Assembly: GCF_000718165.1 (NCBI RefSeq)
Contig: NZ_JOEY01000005.1
Coordinates: 124,001 to 188,000, forward strand
Length of the DNA stretch: 64,000 bases
Direction of reading: 5' to 3'
Source of the DNA: Streptomyces fulvoviolaceus
Lineage (GTDB): Bacteria > Actinomycetota > Actinomycetes > Streptomycetales > Streptomycetaceae
A program made the translations under genes and the position numbers. Below are positions 45,619-53,537 of the stretch, piece by piece; the first letter of the stretch is position 1; each line of letters begins with the position of its first letter. Below the pieces are notes generated by a model. The model had not been told where the DNA came from. It saw only the letters and a list, made by a program, of their open reading frames with translations, and searched no databases.

Positions 45619-45784
45619 GGGTACGTCAGATCCTTGGATCCTGGGGAGGCCTGTGGAGGCCTGGGGACATTCCGGAGCCGACGGGCTCCAGGGGCTTCCG
45701 TCCGGAGATCGGAGGGGTGTCCGAACGGTTCGGGCAGACCTGATCCGCCCCCGCGCGGCAGGTCAGCAGCGGGGGAGGTCTGCC

Positions 45785-46738
45785 CTAGCCGGGGAAGACG
45801 GGAATGTCCCGGTGCCTGTCCCGGGTCCCGGCCGCGGAGACGCCCGCGGCGGCACCGGGCACGAGCCTCAGCGGCGCCCGGTGGTCGGTGGTGACGGCGT
45901 GTACGTCGCCGTGCCGTGACGTGCCGTTGTCCACGGCCGGCCTGTTGCCCAGGGCACCGCCCGGGGCATCGGCGGGCGCCTGGTGGACGGGCGCGTAGGC
46001 GGAGGGTGCTGCGCGGTGCGCGGAGGTGTCCGCGGTGGTGTCGGTCGCGGTGCCGTACGCGACGAACCGCGGCCCGTAGGTGTCACTGCTCTTGCCGAGG
46101 TGCTCGGCGCCCTGTTCCTCGGCCGCCGGCTCGGCGCCGCCGCCCGGCTGGGGCTGCGGTGCCGATGTGACCGGGGCGGGCAGGGTCTCCACCGGAAACA
46201 GGGGGAGACCGGGGAGTTCGGGCAGCGTGGGGAGGCTCGGCCACGACGGGGACTCCGGCAGTGACGGGAGGTCGGCCCCCGCCTCGGTCAGCCCCTCTGT
46301 CAGCCCTGTGGTCACGGTCTCGACCGCCTCGCCGACCGGCTGCACGACACGGTCACCCACGGACTGGATGACGTGATCGGTCACGGGGCGGACGAGCTGA
46401 TCGTCGACCGGCGAAAGCGGCTTCACGTCGACCGGGGGCGGCTGCGCACCGACCGGGGCCGCGGGCGCCTTGTGGGTCGGATGGACGACGGGCTTGTCGG
46501 CCTTGTCGGCGTCGACCGTCTTGTCCACGAGGCTGCCGACCGTGTTGCTAGTCAACGACCGGGCGTCTCCCACCGAAGTCGCCGACACCGTGCCGTCCGC
46601 CGCATGCGCCTGTTCCCCGCAGAGGAACCCGAGCATGAACAACCCACCCACCAGCAGCACCACTTGCAGCACACGCCGTCCGGCCGCCGTGCGCATCACG
46701 CGCAGAGCGGCACCGGGCAGAGCTGCTGGCAAGGTCAA
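45785..46738 (-). CDS. Secreted or membrane-anchored protein, Pro/Val-rich, function unknown
   Basis: 317 aa from TTG 46738 (GGAGGAAC upstream); ATG 46696 is an alternative. A hydrophobic signal (VLQVVLLVGGLFMLGFLCG) ends in AHA-A. The body includes VRPVTDHVIQSVGDRVVQPVG and EAVETVTTGLTEGLTE, which resemble the repeats of the neighbouring 643-aa protein. A Pro/Leu-rich stretch (LPSLPESPSWPSLPTLPELP) and a His/Arg-rich end close it. It is 166 bp upstream of that gene, on the same strand. Three 20-bp tandem repeats lie just upstream of its start. Both genes may form one surface structure (inference). Confidence 0.75.
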   Translation of the reverse strand: MTLPAALPGAALRVMRTAAGRRVLQVVLLVGGLFMLGFLCGEQAHAADGTVSATSVGDARSLTSNTVGSLVDKTVDADKADKPVVHPTHKAPAAPVGAQPPPVDVKPLSPVDDQLVRPVTDHVIQSVGDRVVQPVGEAVETVTTGLTEGLTEAGADLPSLPESPSWPSLPTLPELPGLPLFPVETLPAPVTSAPQPQPGGGAEPAAEEQGAEHLGKSSDTYGPRFVAYGTATDTTADTSAHRAAPSAYAPVHQAPADAPGGALGNRPAVDNGTSRHGDVHAVTTDHRAPLRLVPGAAAGVSAAGTRDRHRDIPVFPG

Positions 46739-46760
46739 GACGGGGCGGTTCCTCCCGTGC

Positions 46761-46821
46761 GGCGGAACGGAATCGAAAGCGGCGGAACGGAATCGAAGGC
46801 CGTGGAACGGAATTCGAAGGC
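46761..46821. repeat. Three 20-bp direct repeats before the 45785 gene
   Basis: Units 46761-46780, 46781-46800 and 46801-46821 each contain GGAACGGAATCGAA or GGAACGGAATTCGAA. They lie just upstream of the start codon and ribosome-binding site of the secreted protein, where they could be an operator array or leader structure. No known motif is recognised. Confidence 0.6.
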
Positions 46822-46970
46822 TGTGGAGGCGTCGATCCTTGCACGGGACTCCCGAGGTTGCGCAAGCCCTCCGTTACCGATGGGTAGGCATGTCCGTTTT
46901 GGTGGCCCAAGTCGGGCGTCGTCACATCGACAAATCACCAACAGGCGGGCGGTTTCCCGTAGTCACGCCG

Positions 46971-48140
46971 TCACGCGGTGTCCGGTATCGGCAGCGGGCG
47001 CTTCTCGATGGCCGCCGCCATCACCTCCGGGAACAGATCGGGCGTACACGCGAAGGCCGGTGCGCCGAGGGCGGCGAGCGCGGCCGCGTGCTCCCGGTCG
47101 TACGCGGGCGCCCCCTCGTCGGACAGCGCGAGCAGCGTCACGAACTGCACGCCCGACGCCTTCATCGCCGCGACCCGCTTGAGCATCTCGTTGCGGATCC
47201 CCCCTTCGTAGAGGTCGCTGATCAGCACGACCACCGTCTCGGTGGGCCGGGTGATCTGCGACTGGCAGTACGCGAGCGCCCGGTTGATGTCCGTACCGCC
47301 GCCGAGCTGCGTGCCGAACAGCACGTCGACCGGGTCGTCCAGCTGGTCGGTGAGGTCGACGACCGCCGTGTCGAAGACGACGAGCCGCGTGTTGATCGAC
47401 CGCATGGACGCGAGCACCGCCCCGAACACGGACGCGTACACGACGGACGCCGCCATCGAGCCCGACTGGTCGATGCAGAGGACGACCTCCTTCTTCACCG
47501 ACTGGGAGGCGCGGCCGTAGCCGATGAGCCGCTCCGGCACGATCGTCCGGTGCTCCGGGAGGTAGTGCTTGAGGTTGGCCGCGATCGTGCGGTTCCAGTC
47601 GATGTCGTGGTGACGCGGCCGGTTGATCCGAGCGCTGCGGTCGAGCGCGCCGGTGAGCGTGGCCCGGGTGCGGGTGGCGAGCCGCTTCTCCAGGTCCTCG
47701 ACGACCTTGCGCACGACGGCCCGTGCCGTCTCCTTCGTCGTCTCCGGCATCACCTTGTTGAGGGAGAGCAGCGTGCCGACGAGGTGCACGTCGGCCTCCA
47801 CCGCCTCCAGCATCTCCGGCTCCAGCAGCAGCGTGGACAGCCCGAGCCGGTCGATGGCGTCGCGCTGCATGACCTGCACGACGGAGGAGGGGAAGTACGT
47901 CCGGATGTCCCCGAGCCAGCGCGCGACGGACGGCGCCGACGCCCCGAGCCCCGCCGAACGGTCCTTCCCCGCCTGTCCCTTGTCCTTGTCCCCTCTCCCG
48001 TAGAGCGCGGTGAGCGCCCCGTCCATCGCGGCGTCCTGCCCGGCGAGCGCGCATCCGGTGCCGTCGGCCGCGTCGCCGCCGAGCACGAGCCGCCAGCGGC
48101 GGAGCCGCTCCTGTGCCAGGTCGGTCGACTCCGTCGTCAT
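46971..48140 (-). CDS. VWA-domain protein (YehP-like)
   Basis: 389 aa from ATG 48140. After an alpha-helical start (about 1-200), a von Willebrand factor A domain begins at residue 215, with the metal motif DQSGS at 224-228 and later GGGTDINRAL and LISDLYEGGI. MIDAS metal and partner-binding roles are typical. It resembles E. coli YehP. Its start codon overlaps the small 48-aa ORF (ATGA). It is the last gene of the minus-strand half of the cluster. In MoxR-VWA systems the VWA protein is thought to be an adaptor or substrate, and that role is inferred here. Confidence 0.9.
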   Translation of the reverse strand: MTTESTDLAQERLRRWRLVLGGDAADGTGCALAGQDAAMDGALTALYGRGDKDKGQAGKDRSAGLGASAPSVARWLGDIRTYFPSSVVQVMQRDAIDRLGLSTLLLEPEMLEAVEADVHLVGTLLSLNKVMPETTKETARAVVRKVVEDLEKRLATRTRATLTGALDRSARINRPRHHDIDWNRTIAANLKHYLPEHRTIVPERLIGYGRASQSVKKEVVLCIDQSGSMAASVVYASVFGAVLASMRSINTRLVVFDTAVVDLTDQLDDPVDVLFGTQLGGGTDINRALAYCQSQITRPTETVVVLISDLYEGGIRNEMLKRVAAMKASGVQFVTLLALSDEGAPAYDREHAAALAALGAPAFACTPDLFPEVMAAAIEKRPLPIPDTA

Positions 48141-48283
48141 CCGTGCACCCCCGTGCGAAGTCGCTCCCAGAGCGGGATCACCCGGACGGTCGCCGAACCG
48201 TCGTCCGGCCGGCGCCCGTGGCCGTCCCTCGCTCTCACCACTTCCGCCCCCTGCTTCGGTTCCCTCGGTCCGTCGGTCGTCAT
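48137..48283 (-). CDS. 48-aa coupled ORF between DUF5682 and VWA genes
   Basis: ATG 48283 overlaps the TGA of the DUF5682 gene, and its own TGA overlaps the VWA start, so it is linked on both sides. The residues are charged: TTDGPREPKQGAEVVRARDG, then DDGSATVRVIPLWERLRTGV. Codon use is moderately typical. It may be a real small protein, or a device that carries ribosomes from one gene to the next. No family known to me. Confidence 0.55.
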   Translation of the reverse strand: MTTDGPREPKQGAEVVRARDGHGRRPDDGSATVRVIPLWERLRTGVHG

Positions 48284-50691
48284 CCCGCCACCCCCACAAG
48301 GTCGTTGTCGTCGGCGTTCTCCTGGCCGTCGCCGTCCAGGCCGAGCAGCAGCCGCACCACCGGCAGCACGGCGTCCGCGCGGTCGCTGTCCAGGTCGGGC
48401 GCGAAGCCCGGTATGCCGGAGCCGGCGCCCGCCGTACTCCCCCGCTCCCCCGGCCCGCGCCGCACCAGTTCGCCGAGCGTCCTGCGCACCCCGGGCTCGT
48501 ACGCCGAGAACGTCCGCCGCAGCAACGGCAGCACGTCCGTGAACGCCTCCGTCGGCACGCCCGTCAGCCATGCGTCGACCAGTCCGAGCAGCCGCTCGTC
48601 GTGCACGAGGAGCATCCCGCCGCCGGAGCCGCCGCCGACGAAGCCCTCGATCCACGCGGCCGCGTCGCCGGGCGGTGTCCCCGGTGACAGGACGAGCCCC
48701 ATGAGCAGGGCCGCCTCGTCCTGCCCCAACTCCCCGTCGTCCAGCAGCAGTCGCACCGCCCGGCCCCGCACGACACCGGGCACGGTGTCCCGCGTGGACA
48801 GCACTCGCAGCACGGCGTGCCATCGCTCGCGCAGGTCGCCGTGTCCCGGTGCGGGGGCGTCGCCCAGCAGCCCCAACGCCCCGTGCACCGCGTCCACATG
48901 GCGCCGCATCTCCTCGGCCGCCTCCACGTCGAGCGCGGCACAGGCCGGGGGCAGGCCGACGAATATCCGCTCGGCGAGGCCCGCGGCGACCTCCGCCAGC
49001 GCCCCAGTGTCCGTGCCGCGCACATCGCCGTAGCGCAGGGAGCGGACCAGGGCCGGCAGGGCCTGGGCGAGGTGGCCGACGTCGGCGTCGAGCGCCGCGC
49101 GGTCGGCGAGGACCTGCATCACCACGGGCAAGGCGTCCGGCAGTTCGGCCAGCAGGCAGCGCTCGGCGAGTGCGGTGACCTCGGCGAGGCCCTGCGCGGA
49201 GACGGCGTCCGCCTCCACCTTGGCGGTCGCGGCGGCCGCTACGGTCGTCCCCCACACCCCGGCCTCGGCGACCCGCACGGACAGCTCCGGCTCCCAACGC
49301 AGCCGCCACGTCTCCCGGAACGTGCCCGTGCTCCCCCGCGAGGCGGCCGGCTCCCCCCATCCGACACCGAGCAGCCGCAGCCGGTGCAGCAGCCTGCTGC
49401 GCTCGGCGTCGGTCTCCTTGCGCAGGTCGAGCTCCAACTCCCGCTCCAACGCCTCCGGTTTGAGCCGCAGCCTGCGCTGGAGCCGGTCGAGGTCCCGCTG
49501 CAACGGCACCGCGGGCGCCGACCGCGGCACTTCCCCGAGCACGTCCCCCACAACCAGCCGGTCGTGCACCAGGGCCAGCGGCACGTCCGAGCCCTCGCAC
49601 ATCACCGCCCGCACGGCGTCGGTCGTCTCGCTCAAACCGGGCAGCGGGCGGCCACGCATCGCGGCGAGGGTCTCGGCCAGCCGCACCGCCTCGATGACGT
49701 GCGCCGAGGAGACCAGTCGGTCCTCGTCCCGCAGCAGCCCCGCCACCTTGGTCAGCCACCGCGCGACCGGCCGGTCCGGGGCACCGAACAGATGCCCGTA
49801 CCAACCGGGCGAGTCGATGCCGGCGCCGTAACCGCTGTGCCGCGACAGCCTGCGATACGTCCACGGCACCCACGTCAGGTCCGCCTTGACCTTGGCGAGC
49901 CCCTTCAGCAGCGCCCGGTCGGCGGCGACGGCGGTCTTCTGCCGCAGCGCTGGAACGTGCCAGGCCCCGCACACCACGGCGACCTCGCCCCCGAACTCAC
50001 GCTGGGCCGCCCGCAGTTGGAGCCGCATGTAGGCCTCTCGCACGAGATCCCGGTCATGCCCCCCGGTCCCGTACGTCTCTCGCAGCACCCCCATCGCTTC
50101 TTCCAGCACGACGAACGGCTCGAACGCGTCCCCCTCCCCGGCGCCCCGGTGCTCGACGACGTCCTCCCACCAACGCTCCGGGTCGTCGTAACCGGCGGCC
50201 TCGGCGAGCACACCGAGCGGATCGACACGGACGGCCGCCTCGGGGGCGGGTTCGGCCGAAGGCTCGGCGCTCTCACTCTCGGCGCTCTCATCCTCTGCGC
50301 TCTCACCCTCTGCGCTCTCCTCCTCGTCTCTCCCCCACGCCAGCGTGTGCGTGGCCGGCAGGTCGATGAAGCGGGCCGGGACGTCGTGCTCCAGGGCCCA
50401 GCGGATCGCGACCCACTCCGGGGAGAACTCGGCGAGCGGCCAGAACGCCGAGCGGCCGGGCTCGTCCACGGCATGGGCGAGGAGCGCGACCGGCGGCCGC
50501 ATGTCCTCGTCGGCGGCCAGCGGAATCAGGGCATCGGCCTCGGGCGGCCCCTCGATCAGCACGACCCGGGGCCGGGCCGCGGCCAGCGCCGCCCGCACGG
50601 ACCGCGCCGACCCGGGCCCGTGATGCCGTACGCCGAGCAGCAGCGGCCCGCCACCGGTCGCGGCCCACACGCCGCTCTCGAGCCCTGTCAC
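48280..50691 (-). CDS. DUF5682-family protein (YehM-like)
   Basis: 803 aa from GTG 50691, preceded by GAGGGGGAC. The start GVRHHGPGSARSVRAAL, then VVLIEGPPEADALIPLA and DLPATHTLAWG, is typical of DUF5682. A Ser/Glu-rich low-complexity stretch near residues 125-145 (EESAEGESAEDESAESES) is variable-looking. The remainder is helical, without an enzyme motif I know. E. coli YehM has similar size and genomic partners. Its stop overlaps the 48-aa ORF. It forms part of the MoxR operon and is probably a core component whose activity is unknown. Confidence 0.85.
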   Translation of the reverse strand: MTGLESGVWAATGGGPLLLGVRHHGPGSARSVRAALAAARPRVVLIEGPPEADALIPLAADEDMRPPVALLAHAVDEPGRSAFWPLAEFSPEWVAIRWALEHDVPARFIDLPATHTLAWGRDEEESAEGESAEDESAESESAEPSAEPAPEAAVRVDPLGVLAEAAGYDDPERWWEDVVEHRGAGEGDAFEPFVVLEEAMGVLRETYGTGGHDRDLVREAYMRLQLRAAQREFGGEVAVVCGAWHVPALRQKTAVAADRALLKGLAKVKADLTWVPWTYRRLSRHSGYGAGIDSPGWYGHLFGAPDRPVARWLTKVAGLLRDEDRLVSSAHVIEAVRLAETLAAMRGRPLPGLSETTDAVRAVMCEGSDVPLALVHDRLVVGDVLGEVPRSAPAVPLQRDLDRLQRRLRLKPEALERELELDLRKETDAERSRLLHRLRLLGVGWGEPAASRGSTGTFRETWRLRWEPELSVRVAEAGVWGTTVAAAATAKVEADAVSAQGLAEVTALAERCLLAELPDALPVVMQVLADRAALDADVGHLAQALPALVRSLRYGDVRGTDTGALAEVAAGLAERIFVGLPPACAALDVEAAEEMRRHVDAVHGALGLLGDAPAPGHGDLRERWHAVLRVLSTRDTVPGVVRGRAVRLLLDDGELGQDEAALLMGLVLSPGTPPGDAAAWIEGFVGGGSGGGMLLVHDERLLGLVDAWLTGVPTEAFTDVLPLLRRTFSAYEPGVRRTLGELVRRGPGERGSTAGAGSGIPGFAPDLDSDRADAVLPVVRLLLGLDGDGQENADDNDLVGVAG

Positions 50692-50716
50692 ACCGTCCCC
50701 CTCGTCATCGTCATCG

Positions 50717-50827
50717 TCATCGCAACCACCGGTTGCCGCCCCCGGCGTTCACGCCGTTCCCGCCCGACTGGGTCCCGCCCGACCCCTTGTTCCCGCTCGC
50801 ACGCCCCCATCCCAGGTCGTCGTTCAC
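50717..50827 (-). CDS. 36-aa coupled ORF between MoxR and DUF5682 genes
   Basis: GTG 50827 overlaps the TGA of the MoxR gene. It encodes a Gly/Asn-rich peptide (NDDLGWGRASGNKGSGGTQS, then GGNGVNAGGGNRWLR). Its TGA overlaps a further ATG, followed closely by the DUF5682 GTG. Codons mostly end in G or C. The low-complexity composition makes a folded function doubtful, but the coupling is exact and it resembles the arrangement between DUF5682 and VWA. Confidence 0.5.
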   Translation of the reverse strand: MNDDLGWGRASGNKGSGGTQSGGNGVNAGGGNRWLR

Positions 50828-51954
50828 GCGCTCACCTCACGGCAGGCCCGGTAGAAGTCCTTCCAGCCGTCGCGCTCACGGACGACCGCCTCCAGGTACT
50901 CCTGCCAGATGACCCGGTCGGCCGCCGGATCGCGCACGACGGCGCCGAGGATGCCCGCGGCGACATCACCGGCCCGCAGCACGCCGTCGCCGAAGTGGGC
51001 GGCCAGCGCGAGGCCGTTGGTCACGACGGAGATGGCCTCGGCCGTCGACAGCGTGCCGCTCGGCGACTTGAGCTTCGTACGGCCGTCGGACGTCACCCCG
51101 TCGCGCAGCTCGCGGAACACGGTCACGACGCGTCGGATCTCGGCGATGCCGTCGGGCGCGGCGGGCAGTTCGAGGGAGCGGCCCATCTGGTCGACGCGGC
51201 GCGAGACGATGTCGACCTCGGCCTGGACGCTCTCCGGCAGCGGCAGCACGACCGTGTTGAAGCGGCGGCGCAGGGCGCTGGAGAGGTCGTTGACCCCGCG
51301 GTCGCGGTCGTTGGCCGTCGCGATGAGGTTGAAGCCGCGGACCGCCTGCACCTCCTGCCCCAACTCCGGTATCGGCAGCGTCTTCTCGGACAGGATCGTG
51401 ATGAGCGTGTCCTGCACGTCGGCCGGGATACGGGTCAGCTCCTCGACCCGCGCCGTCATCCCCTCGGCCATCGCCCGCATGACCGGGCTGGGGACGAGGG
51501 CGGCGCGGCTCGGGCCGTTGGCGAGCAGCTGCGCGTAGTTCCAGCCGTACCGGATCGCCTCCTCCGGGGTGCCGGCCGTGCCCTGCACCAGCAGGGTCGA
51601 GTCGCCGCTGACCGCTGCGGCCAGGTGCTCGGACACCCAGGTCTTCGCGGTGCCGGGCACGCCGAGCAGCAGCAGGGCGCGGTCGGTGGCGAGTGTGGTG
51701 ACGGCGACCTCGACGAGGCGGCGCGGGCCCACGTACTTCGGTGTGATCACCGTGCCGTCCGGCAGGGTGCCGCCCAGCAGGTAGGTGGCGACGGCCCACG
51801 GCGACATCTTCCAGCGGGCCGGGCGCGGGCGGTCGTCCTGCGCGGCCAGCGCGGCGAGTTCACCGGCGAAGTCGTCCTCGGCATGCGGGCGCAACGCCTC
51901 GGTCGAGTCCTGCTCCTGAGATTCCACGGGTACCGCGTCGACGGACACAGACAT
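50824..51954 (-). CDS. MoxR-type AAA+ ATPase (YehL-like)
   Basis: 376 aa from ATG 51954, preceded by GGAGGGGG. Walker A GVPGTAKT lies at residues 98-105. A MoxR-type segment ADVQDTLITILSEKTLPIPE, then sensor-like FNLIATANDRDRGVNDLSSALRRRF-type stretches, identifies the AAA core. MoxR ATPases remodel partner proteins, often with VWA proteins. Here it starts an operon with DUF5682 and VWA genes and faces the SWIM gene. The divergent region holds a TTGTCAGTG promoter element on this strand too. Confidence 0.92.
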   Translation of the reverse strand: MSVSVDAVPVESQEQDSTEALRPHAEDDFAGELAALAAQDDRPRPARWKMSPWAVATYLLGGTLPDGTVITPKYVGPRRLVEVAVTTLATDRALLLLGVPGTAKTWVSEHLAAAVSGDSTLLVQGTAGTPEEAIRYGWNYAQLLANGPSRAALVPSPVMRAMAEGMTARVEELTRIPADVQDTLITILSEKTLPIPELGQEVQAVRGFNLIATANDRDRGVNDLSSALRRRFNTVVLPLPESVQAEVDIVSRRVDQMGRSLELPAAPDGIAEIRRVVTVFRELRDGVTSDGRTKLKSPSGTLSTAEAISVVTNGLALAAHFGDGVLRAGDVAAGILGAVVRDPAADRVIWQEYLEAVVRERDGWKDFYRACREVSA

Positions 51955-51997
51955 GGCTGAGGCCCCCTCCAGCTCGGCCGGTTCGGATCTGACAACC

Positions 51998-52020
51998 ACG
52001 TTGCACCACGGCACTGACAA
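51998..52020 (-). promoter_or_regulatory. RecA-NDp/PafBC-type promoter element for the MoxR operon
   Basis: On the minus strand, TTGTCAGTG (52020-52012), eight bases (CCGTGGTG), then CAACGT (52003-51998). The first block equals the actinobacterial damage-promoter consensus as I recall it (TTGTCRGTG, N8, TANNNT); the -10 differs at its first base. The start codon is 44 bases on, with a good ribosome-binding site. Confidence 0.6.
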
Positions 52021-52081
52021 CGCGTTCCGACCTGCGGAGACACGCTTGCGGGGCGGCTGGCGAGATCGCCGCCGAGGCCGA

Positions 52082-52104
52082 TTGTCAGTGCTGGGATCTA
52101 CCTT
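52082..52104 (+). promoter_or_regulatory. RecA-NDp/PafBC-type promoter for the SWIM-DUF5691 operon
   Basis: TTGTCAGTG (52082-52090), eight bases (CTGGGATC), then TACCTT (52099-52104) match the full consensus TTGTCRGTG, N8, TANNNT. ATG 52112 falls seven bases after the -10 box, so the transcript probably begins at the start codon (leaderless). PafBC is the DNA-damage activator of such promoters in mycobacteria. Confidence 0.7.
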
Positions 52105-52111
52105 CGATGAC

Positions 52112-53467
52112 ATGACTCAGCAGGGGGTGCGCTGGACGGCGGATCAGGTGCTGGCACTGGCGCCTGACGCAGCATCACGCAAAGCGGGAAGCAAACTCGG
52201 GGCGGCCGGGCCGTGGTCCGAGGCGGGGAGTACCGACGAGGGGACGGTGTGGGGGCTGTGCAAGGGCAGTGGCAGCAAGCCGTATCAGACGGTCATCGAC
52301 ATCGCGGACGCCGCAGGGCCCGCGTACAAGTGCAGTTGCCCGAGCCGCAAGTTCCCGTGCAAACACGCGCTCGGGCTGCTGCTCCTGTGGGCGGGCGGGG
52401 ACGGTGCGGTGCCGCCGGGGCAGGTGCCGGACTGGGCGGAGCAGTGGACGGAGGGGAGAAGGAAGCGCGCGGAGGACAAACGGACGGCGGGCGCGCCCGG
52501 TTCCTCGTCCGGGTCCGGTGATCCGGAGGCGGCGCGGCGCAGGGCGGAGCGCCGGGCCGTGCGGATCACCGCGGGTGCCACGGAACTGGAGCAGCGGCTC
52601 GCGGATCTGCTGCGCGGCGGGCTGGCCGGCGCGGAGCAGGCGGGGTACGGGCTGTGGGAGGAGACGGCGGCCCGCATGATCGACGCCCAGGCACCCGGAC
52701 TCGCCGCGCGGGTAAGGGAATTGGGGGCGATCCCGTCCTCCGGTCCGGGCTGGCCGGTGCGGCTCCTGGAGGAGTGCGCCCTCCTCCACCTCCTCGACCA
52801 GGGCTGGCTGCGCCGCGAGCGGCTGCCGGACGGCCTGGCGGCGACGGTCCGTTCCCGGATCGGCCTGTCCGGTGCGGCGGACGGCCCGCCGGTGCGGGAC
52901 CGCTGGCTGGTCCTCGCCCAGTACGACACGGCGGACGCGCGTCTGACGACCCGCCGGATATGGCTGTACGGCGCCGAGTCCGGCCGTACCGCGCTGCTCC
53001 TCTCTTATGGGGCCGCCGGACGCGCCCCGGAGATCGCGCTGCCGGTGGGGCTGGCCCTGGAGGCGGAGGTGTCCGCGTACCCGGGTGCCGGACAGCAGCG
53101 GGCTGCCCTGGGCGAGCAGTTCGCGGCGCCGGCTCCGGTGGGGATACGACCGCCGGGGGTGCCGACGGACGTGGCGGCCGCCCGCTACGGCGAGGCGCTG
53201 CGGGACGACCCCTGGCTGGACTCCGTCCCGGTCACGCTGGACCGGGTCGTGCCGACCCCGGACGGCGACTCCTGGCAACTGGCGGACGTCGACGGCGACT
53301 CGGCGCTGCCGCTCTCACCCGCCGCCCGTTCCCGCCCCGGCCTGTGGCGCCTGGTCGCGCTCTCGGGCGGCGCCCCCGTCAAGGTCTTCGGCGAGTGCGG
53401 CCACCGGGGCTTCACCCCGCTGACGGCCTGGCCGGAGGGCGCGGGCGAGGCGGTGCCGCTGTGCTGA
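52112..53467 (+). CDS. SWIM zinc-finger protein (YehQ-like)
   Basis: 451 aa from ATG 52112. SWIM motif C74-x-C76-x6-C83-x-H85 (KCSCPSRKFPCKHALGLLLL). The rest is helical, with no enzyme motif that I know. SWIM domains bind DNA or protein and occur in recombination and signalling proteins. It is the first gene of the plus-strand half of the cluster and probably leaderless. It lies 71 bp before the DUF5691 gene. E. coli YehQ has a SWIM domain next to YehL/M/P, so this is a likely match. Confidence 0.88.
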   Translation: MTQQGVRWTADQVLALAPDAASRKAGSKLGAAGPWSEAGSTDEGTVWGLCKGSGSKPYQTVIDIADAAGPAYKCSCPSRKFPCKHALGLLLLWAGGDGAVPPGQVPDWAEQWTEGRRKRAEDKRTAGAPGSSSGSGDPEAARRRAERRAVRITAGATELEQRLADLLRGGLAGAEQAGYGLWEETAARMIDAQAPGLAARVRELGAIPSSGPGWPVRLLEECALLHLLDQGWLRRERLPDGLAATVRSRIGLSGAADGPPVRDRWLVLAQYDTADARLTTRRIWLYGAESGRTALLLSYGAAGRAPEIALPVGLALEAEVSAYPGAGQQRAALGEQFAAPAPVGIRPPGVPTDVAAARYGEALRDDPWLDSVPVTLDRVVPTPDGDSWQLADVDGDSALPLSPAARSRPGLWRLVALSGGAPVKVFGECGHRGFTPLTAWPEGAGEAVPLC

Positions 53468-53537
53468 ACCGACCGAACCCCGTGCGCACGTGCAACAGCT
53501 CCCAGGCAGCCTCTGCAAAGGAACGGAAGGGAACCGC

